Positions 8,329 to 17,112 of a DNA stretch of 64,000 bases are shown piece after piece (the first letter of the stretch is position 1; each line of letters starts with the position of its first letter). A program made the position numbers and the translations under genes. Source of the stretch: Roseovarius indicus (GTDB lineage: Bacteria; Pseudomonadota; Alphaproteobacteria; Rhodobacterales; Rhodobacteraceae); the NCBI RefSeq assembly GCF_008728195.1, contig NZ_CP031598.1, forward strand, positions 3,348,001 through 3,412,000. The letters are read 5' to 3'. The notes under the pieces are model-generated. The model did no database searches, was not told where the DNA came from, and worked only from the letters and a program-made list of their open reading frames with translations.

Positions 8329-9174
8329 ATGAACGAGACAGTGACCGTGACCGAAGCCAAGGCCGTGAAAGTTCCCACCCTGCCCGACGCGCAGACCGTG
8401 ACCTCAGTAAAGCACTGGACGGACCGGCTGTTTTCCTTCCGTGTGAGCCGCCCCGCCAGCCTGCGATTCCGCTCGGGCGAATTCGTGATGATCGGCCTGA
8501 TGCAGAAAGACGAGAAGACCGGCAAGGAAAAGCCCCTGCTGCGCGCCTATTCCATCGCCTCGCCGTCCTGGGATGACGAGCTGGAATTCTACTCGATCAA
8601 GGTGCAGGACGGCCCGCTCACCTCTCGCCTGCAGCATATCGAGCCGGGCGACCAGATCATCCTGCGGCCCAAGCCCGTCGGCACGCTGGTGCATGACGCG
8701 CTGCTGCCCGGCAAGCGGATCTGGTTCTTCGCCACCGGCACCGGCTTTGCCCCCTTCGCCTCGCTCCTGCGCGACCCGCAGACCTACGAGGACTACGACG
8801 AGGTCATCGTCACCCACACCTGCCGCGAGGTGGGCGAGCTGCAATACGGCCATGACCTGATCGAGTCGATCCGCTCCGACGAGATGCTGGCCGAACTGAT
8901 CGGCGAAGGCTTCCACGAGAAGCTGCGCTATTACCCCACCACCACCCGCGAGGAGAGCGCCAAGATGGGCCGCATCACCGACCTGATGCGCAAGGGCGAG
9001 GTGTTCGAGGATCTGGGCGTCGAGCCGCTCAGCCCCGAAACCGACCGCGCGATGGTCTGCGGAAACCTCGCCTTCAACCTCGAATTGAAGGAAATGCTCG
9101 AGGAATACGGCCTGCGCGAAGGCGCCAATTCCGACCCGAAGGAATACGTGGTCGAGAAAGCCTTTCTGGATTAA
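8329..9174 (+). CDS. fpr: Ferredoxin-NADP+ reductase
   Basis: A 281-residue FAD enzyme exchanging electrons between NADPH and ferredoxin/flavodoxin. The FAD motif RAYSIASP lies near residue 70, the NADP-binding GTGFAPFASLLRDP near 137, and the tail ends YVVEKAFLD, as in bacterial subclass Fprs with an extended C-terminus. It ends the sulfur operon after a 71-nt gap and probably supplies electrons to the sulfite reductase. A strong terminator follows. A general redox role is also possible, since fpr is often unlinked in other genera. Confidence 0.93.
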   Translation: MNETVTVTEAKAVKVPTLPDAQTVTSVKHWTDRLFSFRVSRPASLRFRSGEFVMIGLMQKDEKTGKEKPLLRAYSIASPSWDDELEFYSIKVQDGPLTSRLQHIEPGDQIILRPKPVGTLVHDALLPGKRIWFFATGTGFAPFASLLRDPQTYEDYDEVIVTHTCREVGELQYGHDLIESIRSDEMLAELIGEGFHEKLRYYPTTTREESAKMGRITDLMRKGEVFEDLGVEPLSPETDRAMVCGNLAFNLELKEMLEEYGLREGANSDPKEYVVEKAFLD

Positions 9175-9208
9175 GATCCAGACGCAACCATATTGATTTA
9201 AAAATGAA

Positions 9209-9239
9209 AAACCCGCGCCGGACTTTCCGGCGCGGGTTT
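9209..9239. terminator. Bidirectional terminator between fpr and the hendecad-repeat gene
   Basis: A 14-bp perfect stem, AAACCCGCGCCGGA (9209-9222) with TCCGGCGCGGGTTT (9226-9239), with a 3-nt loop. It has T-rich ends on both strands and lies between convergent genes. Confidence 0.9.
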
Positions 9240-9263
9240 CGTTTCTGTCGATCTGTCCCGGGT

Positions 9264-10370
9264 TCAGAGACCCAGCGCCTCGCGGGCCGCGGTCAGCGCG
9301 GTTTCAAGCTGCTCGGGGTTGCCCGCAGCCTCGCGCAGGGTCTCGATCAGCACCGTGCGCCGGATCGCGTCGAGATCCGACGCCTCGATCATCTCGACCG
9401 CCCGGTCGAGATTGAAGCCATCGACCGTGAACAGCTCCTCGGCGTCGGCACCCTCGACGCCGACCTCTGCGGCCGCATCCGCCGATGCACCGGTGTCGGC
9501 ACCCTCGGTGGTGTCCATCGACTCTTCCATCGCCTCTTCCGTGGCCTCGGCGGTGTCGGCCGCTTCGTCCTCTGTGGCTTCCATGGCTTCCTCGGCTGCC
9601 TGCTCTGCTTCCTCGGCCGTGTCGTTGGTGATCTCGATGATCTCGTCCTCGGTGGCCTGCGCCGCATCATCCGCCGTCTCGGCCGCGCTCTCTGCGGCCT
9701 CTTCGGTGGCCTCAGCCGCGTCGCTGGCGGTTTCTTCCGTGGCCTCCGCCGCGTCGTCTGCCGCCTCTTCGGTTGCCTCGGCGGCATCACCGGCAGTGTC
9801 TTCGGCAGCTTCCATCGCGTCGCCCGCCTCTTCAGCCGCCGCGTCGGCCGTGCCTTCCGCGGCCTCCATGGCGTTGTTCGCGGCGTCCTCGGTCGCCTCG
9901 ACCGCGTCACCGGCGGCCTCTTCCGTGGCCTCCATCGCGTCGCCCGCGGCATCCTCTGCGGCCTCGGCAGCCTCAGACGCGTCATCCACGGCATTGTCCG
10001 CCGCGTCATCGACGGCCGCGGCGGCGTCTTCCACGGCTTCTTCCGCAGTATCGACCGCATCCTCGGCCGCCTCGGTCGCGTCTGCCGCAGCGTCTTCTGC
10101 CGCTTCAGTGGCCTCGTCCAGCGCCTCGGCGGCCTCCTCGGCCATGCCTTCGGTGGTGTCCGTCGCCTCTTCCGATGCGGCTTCGGCCGCTTCGGCGGCT
10201 TCCTCGGCGCTCTCGCCCGCGGCGTCAGCAGCCTCGCTTGCCTCTTCGGCAGCCTCGGTCGCCGCTTCGTCGGCCGTGCCCAGCACCTCCTGCACCGATT
10301 TCCCGGTGAAAAGCAGGTACCCGCCGCCGATAACCAGAACCGCAATGATGATCCAAAGCAGGTTTCGCAT
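9264..10370 (-). CDS. Membrane-anchored Ala/Glu-rich hendecad-repeat protein
   Basis: A 368-residue protein of unknown function. It starts at ATG 10370 (MRNLLWIIIAV) with one hydrophobic segment (about 4-20), then about 270 residues almost only of A, E, D and T, then a distinct C-terminal domain of about 55 residues (FTVDGFNLDRAVEMIEASD...REALGL). The middle is built from 11-residue units such as EEAADDAAEAT and EDTAGDAAEAT, with occasional 7-residue inserts, the hendecad/heptad mix of long amphipathic helices or right-handed coiled coils. An earlier in-frame start at 10457 is not supported. The acidic rod would project from the inner membrane into the periplasm. Open frames on the other strand here are shadows of the repeat. 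Confidence 0.8.
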   Translation of the reverse strand: MRNLLWIIIAVLVIGGGYLLFTGKSVQEVLGTADEAATEAAEEASEAADAAGESAEEAAEAAEAASEEATDTTEGMAEEAAEALDEATEAAEDAAADATEAAEDAVDTAEEAVEDAAAAVDDAADNAVDDASEAAEAAEDAAGDAMEATEEAAGDAVEATEDAANNAMEAAEGTADAAAEEAGDAMEAAEDTAGDAAEATEEAADDAAEATEETASDAAEATEEAAESAAETADDAAQATEDEIIEITNDTAEEAEQAAEEAMEATEDEAADTAEATEEAMEESMDTTEGADTGASADAAAEVGVEGADAEELFTVDGFNLDRAVEMIEASDLDAIRRTVLIETLREAAGNPEQLETALTAAREALGL

Positions 10371-10556
10371 GATCGTTCCCCTCAACAGTGGCAGCCCCCG
10401 CGAGCGGCGGCTTTCTATTTCCAAGTATCTACATGACAATTCTATCAGAAAAGGCACAAGGGGAAAGCGACCCGCTTTCGGCCCCGACCCGCTGATTTTG
10501 CAGCTTGAAACGCCCCTTACGGGACGCTACCTTGCGCACTCAAACAATCACGACAC

Positions 10557-10570
10557 GAAGGAACAAAGCC

Positions 10571-10573
<3 letters not shown>
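10557..10573 (+). promoter_or_regulatory. Shine-Dalgarno and ATA initiation codon of infC
   Basis: GAAGGA at 10557-10562 is followed after 8 nt by ATA at 10571, exactly where the conserved IF-3 N-terminus (ARRPHNAPP...[12 protein letters not shown]) begins. There is no in-frame ATG or GTG at that place. The upstream in-frame ATG at 10505 would add 22 unrelated residues. Confidence 0.7.
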
Positions 10574-11116
<543 letters not shown>

Positions 11117-11149
11117 GCAGCCCCGCCCCGACAATCTGACACGATCACG

Positions 11150-11180
11150 ACCTCCCGCCCCGCGCGGGAGGTTCTGTTTT
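11150..11180 (+). terminator. Intrinsic terminator of infC
   Basis: An 8- to 9-bp stem, CCTCCCGC (11151-11158) with GCGGGAGG (11164-11171), followed by TTCTGTTTT. It lies 34 bp after the infC stop. Confidence 0.85.
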
Positions 11181-11258
11181 GCGCCCCGTCGCCTTGCACG
11201 GAATCGCTGACGTAGGGGGCGGTCGCGCGGAATTTCTTGATATTCGCGTTGTCTGCGT

Positions 11259-11305
11259 CACTATCAGGGCGCGAACCAAGAAGAACGGGACGCGCCCTGG
11301 TAGTG
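11259..11305 (+). promoter_or_regulatory. 15-bp stem-loop in the leader of the ABC binding-protein gene
   Basis: CACTATCAGGGCGCG (11259-11273) pairs with CGCGCCCTGGTAGTG (11291-11305), with a single G-U and a 17-nt purine-rich loop. It lies about 50 nt before the start codon and lacks a T-run, so it is not a terminator. It may be an operator palindrome or an mRNA-stabilising or regulatory structure. Confidence 0.55.
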
Positions 11306-11356
11306 GGTCGAGTTCCGCAGAAGAGACGATACATCGTCCATCATGGGAGAATCGAA

Positions 11357-13063
11357 ATGAAATACAGAAACTTTCTCTACGGGGGCATTGCCGCCGCCGC
11401 CCTGGCGCCCATGGCGCAGGCCGAGCGCGGCTCCGACGGCCAGGTCGGCATCATCTACTGGCAGGCCCCTTCGATCATGAACCCGTACCTGTCGGGCGGC
11501 ACAAAGGATCTCGAGGCCGCAAGCCTCGTGCTCGAGCCGCTGGCGCGTTACGACGAAACCGGCGCGATGGTGCCGTGGCTTGTCGACGAGGTGCCCACCG
11601 TCGAGAACGGCGGCGTGTCCGAAGACCTGACCTCGATCACCTGGACGCTGAGCGAGGGGTTGGTGTGGTCCGACGGCTCGCCCGTCACCTCGGAAGACGT
11701 CAAGTTCAGCTGGGAATACTGCACCGCCGAGGGCGGCGGCTGTGCCCAGATCGAGAAATACGGCGGCATCGAAAGCATCGAGACGCCGGACGAGCTGACG
11801 GCGGTGGTCAAGTTCAAAAACCCCAAGCCCTTCCCCTACACCGCCTTCGTGGGCGCTCAGTCGCCCATCCTGCAAAAGGCGCAATTCGCCGATTGCCTTG
11901 GCCCCAAGGCGCCCGAATGCACCGAGCAGAACTTCAACCCGATCGGCACCGGCCCCTTCGTCGTCACCGATTTCCGGCCCAATGACGTCATCACGCTCGA
12001 GGCCAACGACAACTACCGCGACCCTGAAAAGCCGGCCTTCGCGTCGGTCGTCCTGAAGGGCGGCGGCGATGCCACGGCGGCGGGCCGCGCGGTGCTGGAA
12101 ACGGGCGAGTTCGACTACGCCTGGAACCTGCAACTGGCACCCGACGTGCTGGCCAACATGCAATCGGCCGGCAAGGGCCAGATCGTGTCGGGCTTCGGCA
12201 CGCTGGTCGAACGGATCATGGTCAACCAGACCGACCCCTCGCCCGATCTCGGCGATCGCCGCGCGACGCTCGACCATCCCCACCCCTTCCTGACCGAAAA
12301 GGCCGTTCGACAGGCACTGTCGATGGCCATCGACCGCGAATTGCTGGTCGAGATCGGCTATGGCGACGCGGGCCGGGTGACCTGCAACGTGCTGCCGGCG
12401 CCCGAGGTCTATGCCTCGACCGCCAATGACGCGTGCAAGACGCAGGATATCGAAGGCGCCAAGGCCCTTCTGGAAGAGGCTGGCTGGACCGACACCAACG
12501 GCAACGGCATCCGCGACAAGGACGGGGTGGAGCTATCCATGCTGTTCCAGACCTCGACCAACGCCGTGCGGCAGGATTTCCAGGCCTTGATCAAGCAGTG
12601 GTGGTCGGAACTCGGCGTCGAAACCGAGCTGCGCAACGTCGATTCCAGCGTCTTCTTCGGCGGCGACCCGGGCAGCCCGGACACGTTCCAGAAGTTCTTC
12701 GCGGATGTCGAGATGTACGCCAACAACTTCGACGGCACCGACCCCGAGGCGTATATGTCCAACTGGCATTGCGACCAGATCCCGGCGCCCGAGAACCAGT
12801 GGCAGGGCAACAACATGCCGCGCTTCTGCAACGAGGAATACAACGCCCTCGTCGACGAGATGCAGCAGACCGGCGAGCTCGAGAAGCGCGCCGAGCTTGC
12901 CAAGGCGATGAACGACATGCTGATGCAGGAATACGTGATCATCCCGCTTGTCGACCGCGGCCGGGTCTCGGCCCATTCCAACAGCCTGGGTGGCGTGGTG
13001 CTCAACACCTGGGACAGCGAGCTGTGGAACGCGGCCGACTGGTACCGCAAGGAAACCAACTGA
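11357..13063 (+). CDS. Peptide-type ABC transporter substrate-binding protein (family 5)
   Basis: A 568-residue periplasmic binding protein of the Dpp/Opp family. The ATG at 11357 gives a Sec signal peptide (MKYRNFLYGGIAAAALAPMAQA, cleavage near residue 22), while longer upstream frames lack one. Family features include FNPIGTGPFVVTDFRPND, ALSMAIDRELL and ANNFDGTDPEAYMSNWHCDQ. The two permease genes follow after a 74-bp gap that contains a hairpin, a usual way to keep binding-protein levels above permease levels. The substrate is not predictable: peptides, nickel, opines or sugars are all bound by this family. Confidence 0.9.
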   Translation: MKYRNFLYGGIAAAALAPMAQAERGSDGQVGIIYWQAPSIMNPYLSGGTKDLEAASLVLEPLARYDETGAMVPWLVDEVPTVENGGVSEDLTSITWTLSEGLVWSDGSPVTSEDVKFSWEYCTAEGGGCAQIEKYGGIESIETPDELTAVVKFKNPKPFPYTAFVGAQSPILQKAQFADCLGPKAPECTEQNFNPIGTGPFVVTDFRPNDVITLEANDNYRDPEKPAFASVVLKGGGDATAAGRAVLETGEFDYAWNLQLAPDVLANMQSAGKGQIVSGFGTLVERIMVNQTDPSPDLGDRRATLDHPHPFLTEKAVRQALSMAIDRELLVEIGYGDAGRVTCNVLPAPEVYASTANDACKTQDIEGAKALLEEAGWTDTNGNGIRDKDGVELSMLFQTSTNAVRQDFQALIKQWWSELGVETELRNVDSSVFFGGDPGSPDTFQKFFADVEMYANNFDGTDPEAYMSNWHCDQIPAPENQWQGNNMPRFCNEEYNALVDEMQQTGELEKRAELAKAMNDMLMQEYVIIPLVDRGRVSAHSNSLGGVVLNTWDSELWNAADWYRKETN

Positions 13064-13076
13064 TCGCTTGCCATGT

Positions 13077-13105
13077 CCGGGCGCGGAGGATACCTGCGCG
13101 CCCGG
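13077..13105 (+). other. Stem-loop between binding-protein and permease genes
   Basis: CCGGGCGCG (13077-13085) pairs with CGCGCCCGG (13097-13105) around an 11-nt loop. There is no T-run. It probably stabilises the 3' end of the binding-protein message after processing, allowing unequal expression within the operon. Confidence 0.6.
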
Positions 13106-13137
13106 TGAACGGCGACTATCAGGGGGTGCCGGGCTGA

Positions 13138-14145
13138 ATGCTGACCTATACGATCCGCCGGCTGATCCTGTCGGTTCCGACGCTGCTGTTCATCGCGCTC
13201 GTCATCTTCCTTCTGCTCGAGCTGGCGCCGGGCGACCCGATGGCGCAGGTGCCCTTGACGGTGCCGCCGGAGGTGAAGGCCCAGATGCGCAAGGCGCTGG
13301 GGCTGGGCGAGCCCACGCATATCCGCTTCGGCAAGTGGCTCTGGCAGTTCTTCGTCGTCGAACCCATGGTGCTGACCGACCACCTCTTCGGCACCGAGTT
13401 CGCCGCCGAGAAACAGCGCGTCATAAGCTGGCAGACCCGCTCGCCGGTGATGGATATCGTCGTACAACGGATGCCCCAGACGATCTGGGTCGTGGCGATG
13501 GCCTATGTGGTGGGCGTGCTGATCGCCCTGCCCATCGGCATCTACTCGGCCTACCGCCAGTACTCCATGTTCGACCAGGTCGGCACCTTCGTCACCATGG
13601 TCGGCTACTCCGTCCCGCCCTTCTTCTCCGGCGTGCTGGTCATCGTGATCTTCTCGGTCCAGCTGGGCTGGCTGCCCTCGATCTATGACACCACCCACCG
13701 CGTCGTCGACTGGGAGACCTTCGTGGTCCAGCTCAAGCAGATGGTCATGCCCGTGATGGTGCTGGCGTTACAGACCACCGCCCAGATCTCCCGCTTCATG
13801 CGCGCTTCGATGCTCGACAACCTCAACCAGGATTACGTGCGTACGGCCCGCGCCAAGGGCCTGTCCGAGCGGATCGTGGTGATGGTTCACGTCCTGCGCA
13901 ACTCGATGATCCCGGTGATTACCGTCATCGCCCTCGGCGTGCCTCAGATCTTCGGCGGCGCGATCATCACCGAGCAGATCTTCAAGGTGAACGGGCTGGG
14001 CCAGCTTCTCATCACGGCCATCCAGGCCAACGACCTGCCGATGGTGCAGACCGTCACCTTCATGCTGGCGGTGCTGATCGTCCTTTTCAACATCGTGGCC
14101 GACCTACTCTACGGCCTGCTCGACCCGAGGATCCGCTATGACTGA
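13138..14145 (+). CDS. ABC transporter permease, DppB/OppB type
   Basis: A 335-residue inner-membrane permease with about six hydrophobic segments. The N-terminal signature is MLTYTIRRLILSVPTLLFI (residues 1-19), and the coupling loop DYVRTARAKGLSERIV near residue 235 contacts the ATPase. The length is normal for DppB. It overlaps the next permease by 8 bp. GGGGGTGCCGGGCTGA precedes the ATG, giving a modest ribosome site. No ATPase gene is found in this operon. Confidence 0.92.
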   Translation: MLTYTIRRLILSVPTLLFIALVIFLLLELAPGDPMAQVPLTVPPEVKAQMRKALGLGEPTHIRFGKWLWQFFVVEPMVLTDHLFGTEFAAEKQRVISWQTRSPVMDIVVQRMPQTIWVVAMAYVVGVLIALPIGIYSAYRQYSMFDQVGTFVTMVGYSVPPFFSGVLVIVIFSVQLGWLPSIYDTTHRVVDWETFVVQLKQMVMPVMVLALQTTAQISRFMRASMLDNLNQDYVRTARAKGLSERIVVMVHVLRNSMIPVITVIALGVPQIFGGAIITEQIFKVNGLGQLLITAIQANDLPMVQTVTFMLAVLIVLFNIVADLLYGLLDPRIRYD

Positions 14146-15103
14146 TCCGAAACCCGACACACCCCAGCCCAAAACCCCGGCCCCCACCCCGCTGGGCGCG
14201 CTCTCCGATCCGCAGCCCACCGCTCCGCCGCATAGCCAATGGCGCGATGTCTGGGATCAGTTCAAGCGCCACCGCGGCGCGTTGGCGGGCGGTATCATAT
14301 TCCTGCTGATCATCGTGGTGGTCTATCTCGGCCCGCTCGTCTGGACGATCGACCCCACCTATATCGACATCCGTGCCCGCAACGAGGGGCCGTCGCTGGC
14401 ACATCCCTTCGGCACCGATCAGCTGGGCCGCGATACCTTCGCCCGGATGATGGCCGGCGGTCAGACCTCGATCGCCGTCGGGCTGACGGCCATGCTGCTG
14501 GCCCTTGGCCTTGGCAGCCTGATCGGCGTGCTGGCCGGCTTCTTCCGCCGTCTCGACGGCCCGCTCATGCGGCTCACCGACCTCTTCCTCTCGCTGCCCC
14601 TTCTGCCGCTGCTGCTGGTGATGGTGATGCTCTTCCGGCAGGCGCTCAGCACCACCTTCGGGCCCGAGACCGGCATATTCATCCTGATCGTCTTCGCCAT
14701 CGGCGTGACCAGCTGGATGCCCACGGCCCGTGTGGTGCGGGGCGACGTGCTGGCCCTGAAGGAGCGGGAGTTCGTCCTTGCCGCCCGTTCGATCGGCACG
14801 ACCAACTTCCACCTCATCACCCGCCACGTTCTGCCCAACGTGCTTTCGCCGATCATGGTTTCGGCCACGCTGGGCATCGCCAACGCGATCATCACCGAGT
14901 CGGCGCTCAGCTTCCTCGGCCTCGGCTTCCCGCCGGATTTCCCCACCTGGGGCCGGCTGCTGAACGACGCCACCGTCTACCTGCAGGATTACCCCGAGCG
15001 GGTCTTCTGGCCGGGGCTGGCGATCTCCCTCACGGTGCTGTCGGTCAACTATCTCGGCGACGGGCTGCGCGATGCGCTCGACCCGCGCATTCGAGGCCGT
15101 TAA
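14138..15103 (+). CDS. ABC transporter permease, DppC/OppC type
   Basis: A 321-residue permease. It has a Pro-rich cytoplasmic N-terminus, the DppC N-domain (WRDVWDQFKRHRGALAGG near residue 35), HPFGTDQLGRDTFARMM, and the coupling loop EFVLAARSIGTTNFHLITRHVLPN near residue 210. It partners the preceding permease and starts inside its last codons. The usual dppD/dppF ATPase genes do not follow; the next gene, after 217 bp, is a sulfur transporter. The system must borrow ATPases encoded elsewhere, or be incomplete. Confidence 0.92.
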   Translation: MTDPKPDTPQPKTPAPTPLGALSDPQPTAPPHSQWRDVWDQFKRHRGALAGGIIFLLIIVVVYLGPLVWTIDPTYIDIRARNEGPSLAHPFGTDQLGRDTFARMMAGGQTSIAVGLTAMLLALGLGSLIGVLAGFFRRLDGPLMRLTDLFLSLPLLPLLLVMVMLFRQALSTTFGPETGIFILIVFAIGVTSWMPTARVVRGDVLALKEREFVLAARSIGTTNFHLITRHVLPNVLSPIMVSATLGIANAIITESALSFLGLGFPPDFPTWGRLLNDATVYLQDYPERVFWPGLAISLTVLSVNYLGDGLRDALDPRIRGR

Positions 15104-15320
15104 ATCGCCAGACCCGCAAATAAGAACTCCGTCGCGCCACGCGAGGCGCAGGGAAAACGTTCAGCCCAGCATGCGTCTGCATCTGGAAAAGTGTTCCTTT
15201 GCCACCCGACCAACAGAACGATTTCCCGAAACATCCGAGATATTCACAGGTCAGAATACTTGATCGACACCGGAATCCGCGACACATGGGAAAAAATTCC
15301 TCCTATCCACCGAGGCTGCC

Positions 15321-16358
15321 ATGTTTGAAGAATTCGGTTTCGAAACCCTCACCGCCCCGCAGGCGGTTGTCTGGTTCGCGCTCGCCCTGGGCCTTGCCTT
15401 CGGGGCGCTGGCACAGATCACCCGCTTCTGCCTGCGCCGCGCGCTGGTCGGCGAAGACCGCAAACAGGCCGCCGGTGTCTGGCTGACGGCGCTGGCCGTG
15501 GCCGTTCTGGGCACGCAGGCGGCCGTCGCACAGGGCTGGATCGACTTCGGCGACCACCGCTTCATGGCAGCCGACATGCCGGCGCTCGCAATCGTGGTGG
15601 GCGGGCTGATGTTCGGTGTCGGCATGGTGCTGACGCGCGGCTGCATTTCGCGCCTCACGGTGCTGACCGCCTCGGGCAACCTCCGCGCCCTCACGGTCGT
15701 GGTCATCTTCGCCATCACCGCCCACGCCGCCCTCAAGGGCGTGCTGTCGCCGCTGCGCACGACACTCGGCTCGGTGACGCTTCCGGTCGACAGCGCGGCC
15801 CTTCCCGGCAATCCGCTGATCTGGACCGTGGTCATAGCGGCGGCGGCGCTGCTTTTCGCCCTGCGCTCCGGCAATCGTCCCGTCATGCTGGCGCTCGCCG
15901 CCCTGATCGGCCTGCTGGTGCCGCTAGGATGGGTCGGCACGGGCTTCCTGCTCTACGATGATTTCGACCCGATCGCGATGGAATCGCTGGCCTTCACCTC
16001 GACCATGACCGAGTCGCTGTTCTTCACCGTGGCCTCCACCGCCATTCCGGCAGGGTTCGGCGTCGGGCTTGTCGGCGGGGTTCTGCTCGGCGGGCTGGCT
16101 GCGGCGCTGCTCTCGGGCGGGTTCCGCTGGCAAAGCTTCAGCACCCCGGCAGAGACCGGCCGCTACCTTGCCGGCGGTGCGCTGATGGGCTTCGGCGGCG
16201 TCATCGCCGGCGGCTGCACCGTCGGTGCGGGCCTCTCGGGCATTCCCACGCTGTCGATGGCTGCCATCCTCGCGGTGGCCGCGATGGCCGTGGGCGCGCT
16301 TGCCACGAACCGCGCGCTGAACGCCGTTCCCGCCGCACGGCCGCATCCCGCCGAGTAA
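15321..16358 (+). CDS. YeeE/YedE (DUF395) family sulfur-compound transporter
   Basis: A 345-residue membrane protein with roughly nine to ten hydrophobic segments, in the YeeE/YedE family, whose studied member TsuA imports thiosulfate. The two conserved cysteine loops are present: Cys108 in RGCISRLT and Cys299 in GGCTVGAGLSG. The ATG at 15321 follows GAGG at 15310-15313. It lies 6 kb downstream of the sulfite-reduction operon but is not joined to it. Substrates reported or proposed for the family include thiosulfate and other sulfur compounds; which applies here is unknown. Confidence 0.85.
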   Translation: MFEEFGFETLTAPQAVVWFALALGLAFGALAQITRFCLRRALVGEDRKQAAGVWLTALAVAVLGTQAAVAQGWIDFGDHRFMAADMPALAIVVGGLMFGVGMVLTRGCISRLTVLTASGNLRALTVVVIFAITAHAALKGVLSPLRTTLGSVTLPVDSAALPGNPLIWTVVIAAAALLFALRSGNRPVMLALAALIGLLVPLGWVGTGFLLYDDFDPIAMESLAFTSTMTESLFFTVASTAIPAGFGVGLVGGVLLGGLAAALLSGGFRWQSFSTPAETGRYLAGGALMGFGGVIAGGCTVGAGLSGIPTLSMAAILAVAAMAVGALATNRALNAVPAARPHPAE

Positions 16359-16419
16359 GCCTTGCACTGAGCGCCTTTACCGCTAGGATGCACGCCGCAT
16401 TTCAGCAAAGGCAGGCGGC

Positions 16420-16989
16420 ATGACGCGCTATACATACAAGGTAATCCCGGCCCCCGCGAAAGGTCGCAAGGCCCCGGGTGTCAAAGGCGCCGAAGCGCGC
16501 TTCGCCTACGGGCTCGAAGAAGCGATCAACGAAATGGCGGCGCAGGGTTGGGAATATCTGCGCGCCGATATCCTGCCCAGCGAGGAACGCCAGGGGCTGA
16601 CCTCGACCGCCACGATCTACCGCAGCGTGCTTGTCTTCCGGCGCGAGGCCAGGGGCACAGGGTCCGAGGAACGCCCCGTGCCGTCGCTCACCGCGCGCCG
16701 CGGCCCGCCGACCGAGGAAGAACTGGCATTCACGCGCAGGGCCCCTGTCGTCGATGCGGTGGCGCATGATGTCGTCGAAGAGGACGTGGAAACACCCGCC
16801 GAAGACCCTGCCGTTCTGGAAGCAGAAGACCGCGCCGCCAATGACGACACCCCCGTCCGTGGCGATGACACGCCAGACGAGCCCGGGGATGACGCACCGG
16901 CCGAAACCGATGATCCGGACACCGACGAGGACCAGGACGAGACCACCGAGGCGCCCGCGGACGATGAAGAAGACAGCCCTCGCCGCTAA
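16420..16989 (+). CDS. DUF4177 protein with long acidic tail
   Basis: A 189-residue protein. Residues 1-77 match a DUF4177-type domain: TRYTYKVIPAPAKGRKAPGVKG, INEMAAQGWEYLRADILP and TATIYRSVLVFRRE. The rest, from about residue 110, is low-complexity and acidic (many D, E, P, T), probably disordered. There is no signal peptide or membrane segment. Function is unknown. It stands alone between the YeeE gene and the J-domain gene, with 61- and 123-bp gaps. Confidence 0.75.
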   Translation: MTRYTYKVIPAPAKGRKAPGVKGAEARFAYGLEEAINEMAAQGWEYLRADILPSEERQGLTSTATIYRSVLVFRREARGTGSEERPVPSLTARRGPPTEEELAFTRRAPVVDAVAHDVVEEDVETPAEDPAVLEAEDRAANDDTPVRGDDTPDEPGDDAPAETDDPDTDEDQDETTEAPADDEEDSPRR

Positions 16990-17112
16990 CCCGGCGCAGG
17001 GTGCATCGTCACCCGCGAATTATCGCCTCTCGACGGTATTTTTACCAACTGCCCTCTTCAATTTGCCGATCAATAATCTAAACTCTCCGATCTGACTCGC
17101 AGAGGGAAGCCC

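Noticed and set aside
10505-10570. infC start at ATG 10505
   Set aside because: The 22 added residues ([11 protein letters not shown]...) do not resemble IF-3, and the good Shine-Dalgarno lies inside them, 8 nt before the ATA.
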